This document shows positions 1-4,138 of a stretch of DNA of 6,523 bases, in pieces. The notes beneath the pieces were generated by a model. The model saw only the letters and a program-made list of their open reading frames with translations, was not told where the DNA came from and searched no databases. The position numbers and the translations under genes were made by a program. How positions within the stretch are numbered: position 1 is the stretch's first letter; each line of letters opens with the position of its first letter. The DNA is from Elusimicrobiales bacterium (lineage in GTDB: Bacteria; Elusimicrobiota; Elusimicrobia; Elusimicrobiales; Elusimicrobiaceae), in NCBI GenBank assembly GCA_030540535.1, contig JAUNWB010000065.1:712-7234 (forward strand), given 5' to 3'.

Positions 1-4
1 AAAA

Positions 5-31
5 AGATTGACAATCTAAAAAATTGAGATT
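5..31. promoter_or_regulatory. Putative operator: inverted repeat over the -35 box
   Basis: AGATTG-A-CAATCT at 5-17 is a perfect 6-bp inverted repeat with a 1-nt centre, and it covers the -35 hexamer. A further AGATT half-site lies at 27-31, just before and touching the -10 box. Such symmetric sites over promoter elements are typical operators for XRE/Cro-CI type repressors. The repressor could be encoded to the left of the window or be one of the two XRE proteins here; this is inference. Confidence 0.5.
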
Positions 32-36
32 ATAAC
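8..36 (+). promoter_or_regulatory. SigA-type promoter for the rightward operon
   Basis: TTGACA at 8-13 is a perfect -35 box, followed by a 17-bp spacer and TATAAC at 31-36 (five of six matches to the -10 consensus). The expected start of transcription is near 43. Every supported gene in the window reads rightward from here, and no intrinsic terminator is seen, so this is the likely main promoter of the module. Confidence 0.75.
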
Positions 37-48
37 TACAGTCACAAG

Positions 49-71
49 CTAAACCACGCGGAAAGTGCAAC
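49..71 (+). repeat. Leader direct repeat, copy 1 (23 bp)
   Basis: This 23-bp stretch (CTAAACCACGCGGAAAGT and five more bases) matches 138-160 at 19 of 23 positions. It lies just downstream of the predicted transcription start, so it would be in the 5' leader RNA. It is followed 8 nt later by a GGAGG at 80-84. Function unknown; an operator, a leader RNA motif or a duplicated ribosome-binding region are all possible. Confidence 0.6.
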
Positions 72-90
72 GGCATAGCGGAGGCGCATG

Positions 91-141
91 ATGAGAAGCA
101 AGAAGGTTGAGATCTCCGGTTATCTTTGCCGAAACAACTAA
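91..141 (+). CDS. Possible 16-aa leader peptide
   Basis: An ATGATG at 88-93 follows GGAGG (80-84) at good spacing for the second ATG. The frame reads MRSKKVEISGYLCRNN and stops at a TAA (139-141) that lies inside the second leader repeat. No family is recognised. Its only support is the ribosome-binding site and position between promoter and first regulator gene; a frame this short can arise by chance. Confidence 0.2.
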   Translation: MRSKKVEISGYLCRNN

Positions 142-160
142 ACTACGAGGAAAGTATAAC
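138..160 (+). repeat. Leader direct repeat, copy 2 (23 bp)
   Basis: Second copy of the leader motif (CTAAACTACGAGGAAAGT and five more bases), 19/23 identical to 49-71, with start-to-start distance of 89 bp. It ends in TATAAC (155-160), a -10-like hexamer, but no -35 box is found at proper spacing. It lies upstream of the GGAGG of the gene at 209, repeating the order of repeat then GGAGG seen with copy 1. Confidence 0.6.
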
Positions 161-208
161 ACGGTGTGGATAGGCTTGCAAGCAAAATCGGCGGAGGGAG
201 GTGAGCTG

Positions 209-436
209 ATGGAAGTCCGAAAAATGAACATCAAGGAGCTGCGGGAGCAGCATGACATGACGCAGGAAGATCTGGCAAAAAAGATTGGCGTCCAGTTTCC
301 GGCCGTATCCAAGTGGGAGCGCGGAATAACCTATCCGCTGATGGATAAGGTGATTGCCATGGCGGAGGTCTTCGGCGTCAGTACAGATGTGGTCCTGGGC
401 CTGCAGCCGGTACCGGACATCCGTGGCACGGCATAG
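209..436 (+). CDS. Small XRE-family transcriptional regulator (75 aa)
   Basis: This gene encodes a DNA-binding regulator consisting almost only of an XRE/Cro-CI helix-turn-helix domain (residues about 7-65). The pattern MTQEDLAKKIGV...AVSKWERG at residues 17-39 is the classic HTH_3 signature with the turn between the two helices, and FGVSTDVVLGL at 55-65 is the usual fifth-helix end of the domain. The start is set at ATG 209 because GGAGG (within 193-200) precedes it; an upstream TTG at 107 in the same frame would add 34 residues that look like untranslated leader. It is the first full gene after the promoter, which suggests a Cro- or CI-like role in switching the operon. No C-terminal oligomerisation domain is present. 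Family assignment is secure, the exact target is not known. Confidence 0.88.
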   Translation: MEVRKMNIKELREQHDMTQEDLAKKIGVQFPAVSKWERGITYPLMDKVIAMAEVFGVSTDVVLGLQPVPDIRGTA

Positions 437-478
437 GACAAGCAGATCAGGCAGTAAGTTGTAGCGGAGGTGATCGAT

Positions 479-679
479 ATGGCAAGATTGCGTGATGTTC
501 CCTTTGTGCCGGATATGGCTGACTGCAAGATGACCGTGGAGACGAACGGAGTTGTCTGCTACATCATGGACACCTGCTGCCGAAACTTCACTGCGGAGGA
601 CAAGGAGCGGGTCGACCGGCAGATCATTGAGATTGCCATGCGGTCGGCGCTGCGGAAACAGGCATCCGGGCTTGCGTGA
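479..679 (+). CDS. Hypothetical protein (66 aa)
   Basis: A small protein that I do not recognise. The start at ATG 479 is supported by GGAGG at 466-470 with 8-nt spacing; an in-frame GTG at 470 overlaps the ribosome-binding site and is less likely. The protein has four cysteines (residues 16, 27, 33, 34), an apparent beta-type stretch around 18-31, and an amphipathic charged helix from about 38 to 61 (TAEDKERVDRQIIEIAMRSA). It has no signal peptide or membrane segment. It sits between two XRE regulator genes, in the same direction and 42 nt after the first, so it is probably an accessory early protein of the element. Cysteine spacing does not match a zinc finger that I know. Confidence 0.7.
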   Translation: MARLRDVPFVPDMADCKMTVETNGVVCYIMDTCCRNFTAEDKERVDRQIIEIAMRSALRKQASGLA

Positions 680-690
680 GCAAGCCACCG

Positions 691-728
691 TGGACAAGCC
701 TATATGTACCACGGGTAATCCGTTTACC
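691..728 (+). promoter_or_regulatory. Possible weak internal promoter with inverted repeat
   Basis: The 97-bp gap before the second XRE gene contains TGGACA (691-696), a 17-bp spacer and GGTAAT (714-719): five and four of six matches to -35 and -10. An inverted repeat GGTAA-tccgt-TTACC (714-728) covers the -10 position and could be an operator. The signal is modest and could be chance. Confidence 0.3.
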
Positions 729-776
729 AACAGCTCTAAGTTACTTTGAGCATACCCAATATTGGAGGATATATCC

Positions 777-1232
777 ATGTACCAAGTTAAGCCAAACGCA
801 ATCCAAAGGGCGCGTATCAGTAGAGGTTTGACGCAGGAAGCCCTTGCGGAGCGCTGCGGATACTGCGATGATACCATCCGAGCGTGGGAGACCGGCGCCA
901 GAACCGCGTCCCTTGAGGCCCTGAGTATCGTCTCCGAGTGTCTGGAGGCGCCCTGGCTCACCGGCGTGTACCTGCGGGAGCAGACCAACGCCCTCAATGA
1001 GCTGATTCCCAGCTTTACGGTTGGACGGCCATTGGCGGAGGCCGCAGCCGAATATGTCAGCTGCATCCTCGATCTGATCGACGAGCGGTTTGACCGCAAA
1101 CTGATCCGCATGATTGCCGACGGCCACATCGACGCCATGGAGAGAAAGGACTACCAGATGCTCATGGAGCTGGCATCCAAGGTTAACAAAGCCTATTACG
1201 AGATGAGATTTGCAAAGGAGGATATGCGATGA
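777..1232 (+). CDS. XRE-family regulator with helical C-terminal domain (151 aa)
   Basis: The N-terminal part (residues about 8-65) is an XRE helix-turn-helix: RGLTQEALAERCG, then DDTIRAWETGAR, matching the two-helix HTH with the conserved W-E-x-G. The C-terminal half (about 75-151) is predicted helical and charged, with a pattern like PLAEAAAEYVSCILDLIDE followed by KLIRMIADGHIDAMER, which I associate with XRE regulators of clostridial prophages; its likely use is dimerisation or partner binding. The start is ATG 777, with GGAGG at 764-768 and 8-nt spacing; a TTG at 762 is upstream in frame but overlaps the ribosome-binding site. The stop overlaps the next start by 4 nt (ATGA), so the two are translationally coupled. 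It could be the repressor partner to the small XRE protein at 209. Confidence 0.87.
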   Translation: MYQVKPNAIQRARISRGLTQEALAERCGYCDDTIRAWETGARTASLEALSIVSECLEAPWLTGVYLREQTNALNELIPSFTVGRPLAEAAAEYVSCILDLIDERFDRKLIRMIADGHIDAMERKDYQMLMELASKVNKAYYEMRFAKEDMR

Positions 1233-1495
1233 AGTTGCTTCCCAAAGCAACAAAAACCAGCCTCGCAAGGCTGGTCCGGGCAAAGGGATATGACATCCCA
1301 ATTATCAGATATACATGCATCAGTCGTGTCGGCCACTCGTTTTTCCTGCGGTGGACCGATAACGACGGCCAGTTTCACAAGGCTTATTATGCCGCTGTCG
1401 GCGGAAAGCCTATGTTGTTGGTGGATGCAACGGTGCATGAGCTTACTATTGCGGAGGTGATCCAGTATGGATTGGTCACCGCCTCCGTGCAATAA
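1229..1495 (+). CDS. Hypothetical protein (88 aa)
   Basis: No family is recognised. The start at ATG 1229 overlaps the stop of the XRE gene by 4 nt and is preceded by AAAGGAGG (1214-1221). Residues 5-20 are basic (KATKTSLARLVRAKG); residues 24-58 look like a small beta sheet (IIRYTCISRVGHSFFLRWTD, then FHKAYYAAVGG); the last 25 residues look helical. It is soluble, without signal or membrane segment. It is part of the same transcript as the regulators, and its 3' end contains the ribosome-binding site and start codon of the next small gene, which overlaps it by 29 nt. Likely a small early accessory protein of the element. Confidence 0.75.
   Translation: MKLLPKATKTSLARLVRAKGYDIPIIRYTCISRVGHSFFLRWTDNDGQFHKAYYAAVGGKPMLLVDATVHELTIAEVIQYGLVTASVQ
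1256..1275 (+). repeat. Perfect hairpin near the start of the 88-aa gene
   Basis: ACCAGCCT (1256-1263), loop CGCA, AGGCTGGT (1268-1275): an 8-bp perfect stem with a 4-nt loop, starting 27 nt after the start codon. There is no T-run after it, so it is not a standard terminator. It might slow elongation or be a protein-binding site; it may also be chance in coding DNA. Confidence 0.4.
1452..1487 (+). promoter_or_regulatory. Hairpin that would hide the RBS of the 53-aa gene
   Basis: CGGAGG (1452-1457), containing the GGAGG ribosome-binding site, is the exact complement of CCTCCG (1482-1487), and TGA/TCA next to it can extend the stem past a bulge. The ATG at 1467 would lie in the loop. Ribosomes translating the upstream 88-aa gene to its stop at 1493-1495 would open it, so translational coupling is plausible. 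Confidence 0.4.
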
Positions 1496-1628
1496 AAATG
1501 TCCCCTGCTGGTGCGGGCACACCAACAAGGGACGCCACGGCTTGCGCCATGAGAACAATATCAATATAGCACAGGCTGTGACAAATTGCAAGACCTATTT
1601 CCGCCGGGGAGGAGGTGCCTCCAGATGA
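1467..1628 (+). CDS. Small Cys/His-rich protein (53 aa)
   Basis: The frame starts at ATG 1467, 9 nt after GGAGG (1453-1457), and ends at TGA 1626-1628. The product begins MDWSPPPCNKNVPCWCGHTN and has cysteines at 8, 14, 16 and 41 and histidines at 18, 24 and 28, a density that suggests metal binding (zinc is the obvious candidate), although the spacing is not a standard finger. The C-terminal end is basic (YFRRGGGASR). Support for a real gene: it fills the otherwise empty 130 bases between the 88-aa gene and the membrane peptide gene, overlaps its upstream neighbour by 29 nt and its downstream neighbour by 4 nt (ATGA), and has a strong ribosome-binding site. It resembles the short cysteine-rich proteins often found in early regions of Firmicutes phages; that is recollection, not a verified match. 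Confidence 0.6.
   Translation: MDWSPPPCNKNVPCWCGHTNKGRHGLRHENNINIAQAVTNCKTYFRRGGGASR
1500..1533 (+). repeat. Imperfect stem-loop within the 53-aa gene
   Basis: GTCCC-c-TG-c-TGGTG pairs with CACCA-a-CA-a-GGGAC around a 6-nt loop: 12 pairs with two single mismatches. It begins 4 nt after the stop of the 88-aa gene. The following bases (GCCACGG) contain no T-run, so a rho-independent terminator is not supported. It could set relative expression of the two genes or be a by-product of coding for Cys-Trp-Cys. Confidence 0.4.
1608..1622 (+). promoter_or_regulatory. Hairpin that would hide the RBS of the 29-aa gene
   Basis: GGAGG (1608-1612) and CCTCC (1618-1622) flank AGGTG, giving a 5-bp stem that would occupy the ribosome-binding region just before ATG 1625. 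Translation of the upstream gene, which ends at 1628, would open it. This is the second consecutive case in this stretch of a GGAGG mirrored by CCTCC. Confidence 0.35.
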
Positions 1629-1714
1629 GCGGATGGACGGTGTTTTTCACGGCCATTGGTGTTACGTACCTTGTGGATCAGCTCTTCAGGCTGATCGGCT
1701 GGATAGAGAAGTGA
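1625..1714 (+). CDS. Small single-helix membrane protein (29 aa)
   Basis: The frame reads MSGWTVFFTAIGVTYLVDQL and then FRLIGWIEK. Residues 4-18 form one hydrophobic helix, with a D/R pair around residues 18-22 and a second hydrophobic patch to residue 27, so it is a single-pass or membrane-associated peptide. It starts with ATG overlapping the previous stop (ATGA, 1625-1628) and has GGAGG at 1611-1615 with 9-nt spacing. Very short one-helix proteins with the T-Y-L-V-D-x-L-F pattern seem to recur next to replication genes in clostridial prophages (recollection only). Possible roles: membrane tethering of the replication complex, or a toxin-like or exclusion peptide; nothing in the sequence decides between these. 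Confidence 0.6.
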   Translation: MSGWTVFFTAIGVTYLVDQLFRLIGWIEK

Positions 1715-1734
1715 TATAGGCAGGTGGTTGCAAT

Positions 1735-2115
1735 ATGACTCCATTGACTTTTGTCCGGGGCATAGGCGAAGCTGCGTCCCGCTATGGAGTGGAGGAGTCC
1801 GTACTACTTGACGCAATGGTGTACTGGGTCCGGGAGAACCGGAGCAAAAAAGAGAATTACAGAGACGGAAGATGGTGGACCTATAACTCCATCCACGGTC
1901 TGGAGGAGATGTTCCCTTGGTGGACTGGAAAGCAAATCAGGCGGATCATCAACAGCTGCAAAGATAAGGGAGCCCTCCTTGTTGCGAACTACAACAAGGA
2001 GGGCAGGGATCGGACAATGTGGTATTCGCCGAGTGATGAGCTCTTAAAATTATACGGAGAGGATTGGAGTGGTGACGCTCCCATTTGCCCAAATGGGCAC
2101 ACCATTACCATGTAA
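1735..2115 (+). CDS. Winged-helix replication initiator-like protein (126 aa)
   Basis: The protein has the pattern of the N-terminal winged-helix domain of phage replication initiator/organiser proteins of Firmicutes: a helix with LLDAMVYWVRENR (24-36), the block NYRDGRWWTYNS (41-52), then a helix-turn-helix LEEMFPWWTGKQIRRIINSC (56-75), and a wing with KDKGALLVANYN...RDRTMWYS (76-98). Its expected role is sequence-specific binding at the origin. The start is ATG 1735; the ribosome-binding site is only fair (AGGTGG, 1722-1727). After residue 105 the sequence becomes a linker (YGEDWSGDAPICPNGHTITM) and stops at 2113-2115. The next gene, in the +1 frame, overlaps it by 47 nt and looks like the missing C-terminal half of such a protein, so this may be one half of a split initiator. 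Helicase and partition genes downstream support the replication role. Confidence 0.75.
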   Translation: MTPLTFVRGIGEAASRYGVEESVLLDAMVYWVRENRSKKENYRDGRWWTYNSIHGLEEMFPWWTGKQIRRIINSCKDKGALLVANYNKEGRDRTMWYSPSDELLKLYGEDWSGDAPICPNGHTITM

Positions 2116-2494
2116 TAACCATGTATATAATACCCCCCTACCCCCCAAGGGGGGACGGCGTGCGCGGAAGCGGCATGAACCGAGAGAGGCGCCTGATTGG
2201 AATCCAGAGCGTTTTAACGGACTGTGGTTATTTTACCCTAAGAAAGGCCGAAAAAATAAACAAGACGCTATGGACGCATGGGACAGGCTCCAGCCGGACG
2301 ACGCCCTGATCGATACCATCGCCCGTGCGCTGGTAAAGCTGAAAGAGACCGATGAATGGTCTCGCGGGATCGGAATCCCGTATGTAGCGACATTCCTCCG
2401 TGGAGCCAGATGGCGAGACGCTGAGGAGGTGGATGTCCCGGAAAAGAATCAATCCACCAAAGACGGATGGGCTGATGACGAGGAGGTCCTGTGA
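2069..2494 (+). CDS. Replisome organiser C-terminal-like protein (141 aa)
   Basis: After a proline-rich, low-complexity N-terminus (about 1-38, including FAQMGTPLP and NTPLPPKGGRRARKR), residues 44-116 have the pattern WNPERFNGLWLFYPKKGRKN, then DAMDAWDRLQPDD, LIDTIARALVKLKETDEW, and IPYVATFLRGARW. This W-x-x-F-x-x-[FL]-W-x-x-[YF]-P ... A-W-x-x-L-x-P ... RW layout is that of a helical domain found in phage replication proteins, usually behind a DNA-binding domain, where it probably contacts the helicase. The start is uncertain: GTG 2069 or GTG 2072 (GGAGAGG at 2056-2062), or ATG 2093. The frame overlaps the winged-helix gene by 47 nt in the +1 frame; independent start, frameshift fusion or a recent 1-nt indel are all possible. 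The stop TGA shares one base with the helicase start. Confidence 0.68.
   Translation: MVTLPFAQMGTPLPCNNHVYNTPLPPKGGRRARKRHEPREAPDWNPERFNGLWLFYPKKGRKNKQDAMDAWDRLQPDDALIDTIARALVKLKETDEWSRGIGIPYVATFLRGARWRDAEEVDVPEKNQSTKDGWADDEEVL
2080..2156. other. Candidate replication origin inside the initiator genes
   Basis: Three elements cluster here. First, CCCATTTG-CC-CAAATGGG (2080-2097) is a perfect 8-bp inverted repeat, overlapped by TGCCCA-AA-TGGGCA (2086-2099). Second, 2100-2132 is AT-rich and contains ACCATGTA twice with 11-bp period (2107-2114 and 2118-2125). Third, two C6 tracts (2133-2138 and 2141-2146) are followed by AA and G6 (2149-2154), able to form a GC hairpin. Palindromes plus an AT-rich unwinding region inside an initiator gene resemble the lambda O/ori layout. 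Only one palindrome copy is present, so this is inference. Confidence 0.4.
2126..2131 (+). promoter_or_regulatory. Isolated perfect -10 box (TATAAT)
   Basis: TATAAT at 2126-2131 is a perfect -10 hexamer in the AT-rich part of the putative origin. No good -35 box is present: the hexamers at spacings 16-18 match poorly, and TTACCA (2105-2110) is four of six but at only 15 bp. It may drive the second initiator and helicase genes or just reflect AT-richness. Confidence 0.2.
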
Positions 2495-3831
2495 TGCTTG
2501 AACATGCCAATCAGCTGAACATTGAGTACTGCATCCTCGGGACAATCCTTATGGAGCCGGATCATGTCGGCGAAGTGGTGGCTGTACTGAATCCGGAGCA
2601 TTTCAGCACTAAAGGGACTCGCGGATTATTCGGAGCAATCTCTGACCTCCATTTCGACGGTGCGCCAGTCGATCCTGTGACAGCGCTGCAGCGGGCCGGT
2701 GATGACTACGAGCCAGTTGTCAGGGAGGTCATGCAATACTATACGGCGCCCAGCAATCTCCAGTATTACTGTGAGATGCTCAGAGATACCGGCAAACTGC
2801 GGAGAATACAGGCTGAGGCTATGGTCATTGCCGGAACAGAGAAGCTGGCAGATGTCGGCGAGGCTCTCGACCGGATGAATGGCATGATGGTCAGCCGGCG
2901 AAATATCGTGATCATGTCTGCGGCCGACGCTGCCGCTGGTTTCTGTGATCGGCAGGCATCGGACGAAAAACCGGTGTACCTGACGTGGGGAATGGATGAT
3001 CTCAACAAATGTTTGTACGCCGAACTGGGAGACTTCATCGTGATCGGCGGCTACCCAAGCGCAGGAAAGACGCTTTTATCCATCCAATTCGCCATTGAGC
3101 TGGCAAAAAAGTACCGGGTTGGATATTTTTCTCTCGAGACCAGCCCTCAGAAGCTCGTTGACCGTGTGATGTCCTATCTGTCTCAGGTCCCGCTGGCGAA
3201 GATCAAAGAGAGGGACCTTAACGATGCAGATTGGACAGCTCTGGCCAGCGCCGCCTCTGATTTGGCGAAGCTGTCGCTGGACCTCATCGACGCCGGCGGC
3301 ATGACGGTGCGGGATATACAGGCCGTAGCACTCAACAAGCATTATCAGGTGGTACTGGTAGACTATCTCCAGCTGGTAGTGTCTGTCGGGAAAGGCCGGT
3401 ATGAGCAGGTAACGAATATTTCGCAGGGACTGCACACCATGGCCCGCAGCAACAATATTGCCGTGATCGCTTTGGCCCAGCTCTCGAGGCCAGAAAAATC
3501 CGATGGAAAACCAAAGCCGCCCACAATGTCCTCCTTCCGCGAATCAGGACAGATTGAGCAGGATGCTGATGTCGCCCTCCTGCTGTGGCCGTCTGATCCA
3601 AACGACAACAGGAGCCGGAGAGTGCTGAAGGTTGGAAAAAACAAAGAGGGCGAGAGGATAAAACTTGAACTGGATTTCGACGGCGCTTGCCAGACTATGA
3701 AACCGGCTGAGCCCACCAAGGGAGAACAGTTCCGGGCCATACATAAGGCAATCCGGGAAGCCAGTAAGGTGACGCCCGGCCAAGTTAAAATAACCGAGTT
3801 GCAAGGAGACAACAGTGATCTCCCGTTTTAG
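2494..3831 (+). CDS. dnaB: Replicative DNA helicase, DnaB family (445 aa)
   Basis: This is a hexameric replicative helicase that unwinds DNA at the fork using ATP. The N-terminal primase-interaction domain spans about residues 5-105 (NIEYCILGTILMEPDHVGEV, then HFSTKGTRGLFGAI). The RecA-type motor follows from about 162: Walker A GGYPSAGKT (185-193), the FSLE motif with the catalytic glutamate (212-215), Walker B VVLVDYLQLV (286-295), the H3 motif IALAQLSR (325-332), FRESGQIEQDADV (348-360) and the C-terminal basic KVGKNKEG (379-386) expected to hold the arginine finger. All key residues are present and the length is normal for the family. ATG 2494 is chosen over GTG 2491 because GGAGG (2482-2486) then lies 7 nt away; it shares one base with the previous stop. 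The tail from about 405 is short and ends in an acidic-aromatic DNSDLPF. The element thus supplies its own helicase rather than only a loader. Confidence 0.96.
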   Translation: MLEHANQLNIEYCILGTILMEPDHVGEVVAVLNPEHFSTKGTRGLFGAISDLHFDGAPVDPVTALQRAGDDYEPVVREVMQYYTAPSNLQYYCEMLRDTGKLRRIQAEAMVIAGTEKLADVGEALDRMNGMMVSRRNIVIMSAADAAAGFCDRQASDEKPVYLTWGMDDLNKCLYAELGDFIVIGGYPSAGKTLLSIQFAIELAKKYRVGYFSLETSPQKLVDRVMSYLSQVPLAKIKERDLNDADWTALASAASDLAKLSLDLIDAGGMTVRDIQAVALNKHYQVVLVDYLQLVVSVGKGRYEQVTNISQGLHTMARSNNIAVIALAQLSRPEKSDGKPKPPTMSSFRESGQIEQDADVALLLWPSDPNDNRSRRVLKVGKNKEGERIKLELDFDGACQTMKPAEPTKGEQFRAIHKAIREASKVTPGQVKITELQGDNSDLPF

Positions 3832-3843
3832 GAGGCGATAATC

Positions 3844-4077
3844 ATGACCGTCCGGCAGATACAGCTGATCGACGCCGAGATAGCCCGGCACAAAGCTCTC
3901 GCCAAGGCATCCACCGATGATGCTATCCGGCGGAGCCATATGGACGTGGCTCAGGCTCTCCAGGCTGTACTGCTGGCGGTGGAGAGGAGGGAGTGCCGTG
4001 TATATGGTCACCGTTGTCGAGACGGGCCAGACCGTCATCCTCGCGGATATGGCCGCCGTCGTAGACATGGGCGATAA
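3844..4077 (+). CDS. Small hypothetical protein with helical N-terminus (77 aa)
   Basis: The start at ATG 3844 has GGAGG (3831-3835) at 8-nt spacing, directly after the helicase stop. Residues 1-50 look like a normal helical protein (QIQLIDAEIARHKALAKAST, then HMDVAQALQAVLLAVERRE). Residues 51-77 are very different: Arg/His/Gly-rich (12 Arg among the last 30 residues), with the composition expected when another gene is read out of frame. That part overlaps the next small gene by 80 nt. The natural product may therefore be the helical part with a long chance tail, or the gene may originally have ended near 3990 or been joined to the next gene. I do not recognise the family. Confidence 0.55.
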   Translation: MTVRQIQLIDAEIARHKALAKASTDDAIRRSHMDVAQALQAVLLAVERRECRVYGHRCRDGPDRHPRGYGRRRRHGR

Positions 4078-4135
4078 GTACATGGCCCAGGGCCTGCATT
4101 GCAGTGTCCAAAAAATCAACAATCAGGAGGTTTGA
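3998..4135 (+). CDS. Small hypothetical protein upstream of parA (45 aa)
   Basis: The product from GTG 3998 reads VYMVTVVETGQTVILADMAA and continues to VQKINNQEV, with the first residue as formyl-Met in practice. GGAGG (3986-3990) is 7 nt upstream of GTG 3998; ATG 4004 is an alternative start but spaced 13 nt. The predicted structure is mostly short beta strands (MVTVVETGQTVILAD) and a small helix. It ends 3 nt before parA, with the parA ribosome-binding site GGAGG (4126-4130) inside its last codons, so the two are probably coupled. The frame continues open to 3917 but that upstream part is Trp-rich and not protein-like. No family is recognised; by location it could be an accessory of the partition system. 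Confidence 0.5.
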   Translation: MYMVTVVETGQTVILADMAAVVDMGDKYMAQGLHCSVQKINNQEV

Positions 4136-4138
4136 CCC

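Noticed and set aside
107..208. N-terminal extension of the first XRE protein from TTG 107
   Set aside because: The added 34 residues do not belong to the XRE domain, TTG 107 lacks a ribosome-binding site, and the region contains the leader repeat; ATG 209 has GGAGG upstream.
143..1138. Long open frame on the minus strand (331 codons)
   Set aside because: It lies antisense to three plus-strand genes with good ribosome-binding sites and recognisable XRE domains; its translation is Leu/Arg/Ser/His-rich without domain features, as expected for a GC-rich shadow.
1500..1533. Stem-loop after the stop at 1495 as a rho-independent terminator
   Set aside because: The downstream arm is followed by GC-rich sequence with no T-run, and a coupled coding frame passes through it.
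1498..1572. A 24-codon frame starting at ATG 1498 after the 88-aa gene
   Set aside because: It has no ribosome-binding site and competes with the 53-aa frame at 1467, which has GGAGG, overlap coupling and a Cys/His-rich product.
4084..4094. GGCCC-A-GGGCC palindrome upstream of parA as a parS or ParA operator site
   Set aside because: The arms are only 5 bp and GC-only inside a coding frame, present once; no match to the chromosomal parS consensus is seen in the window.
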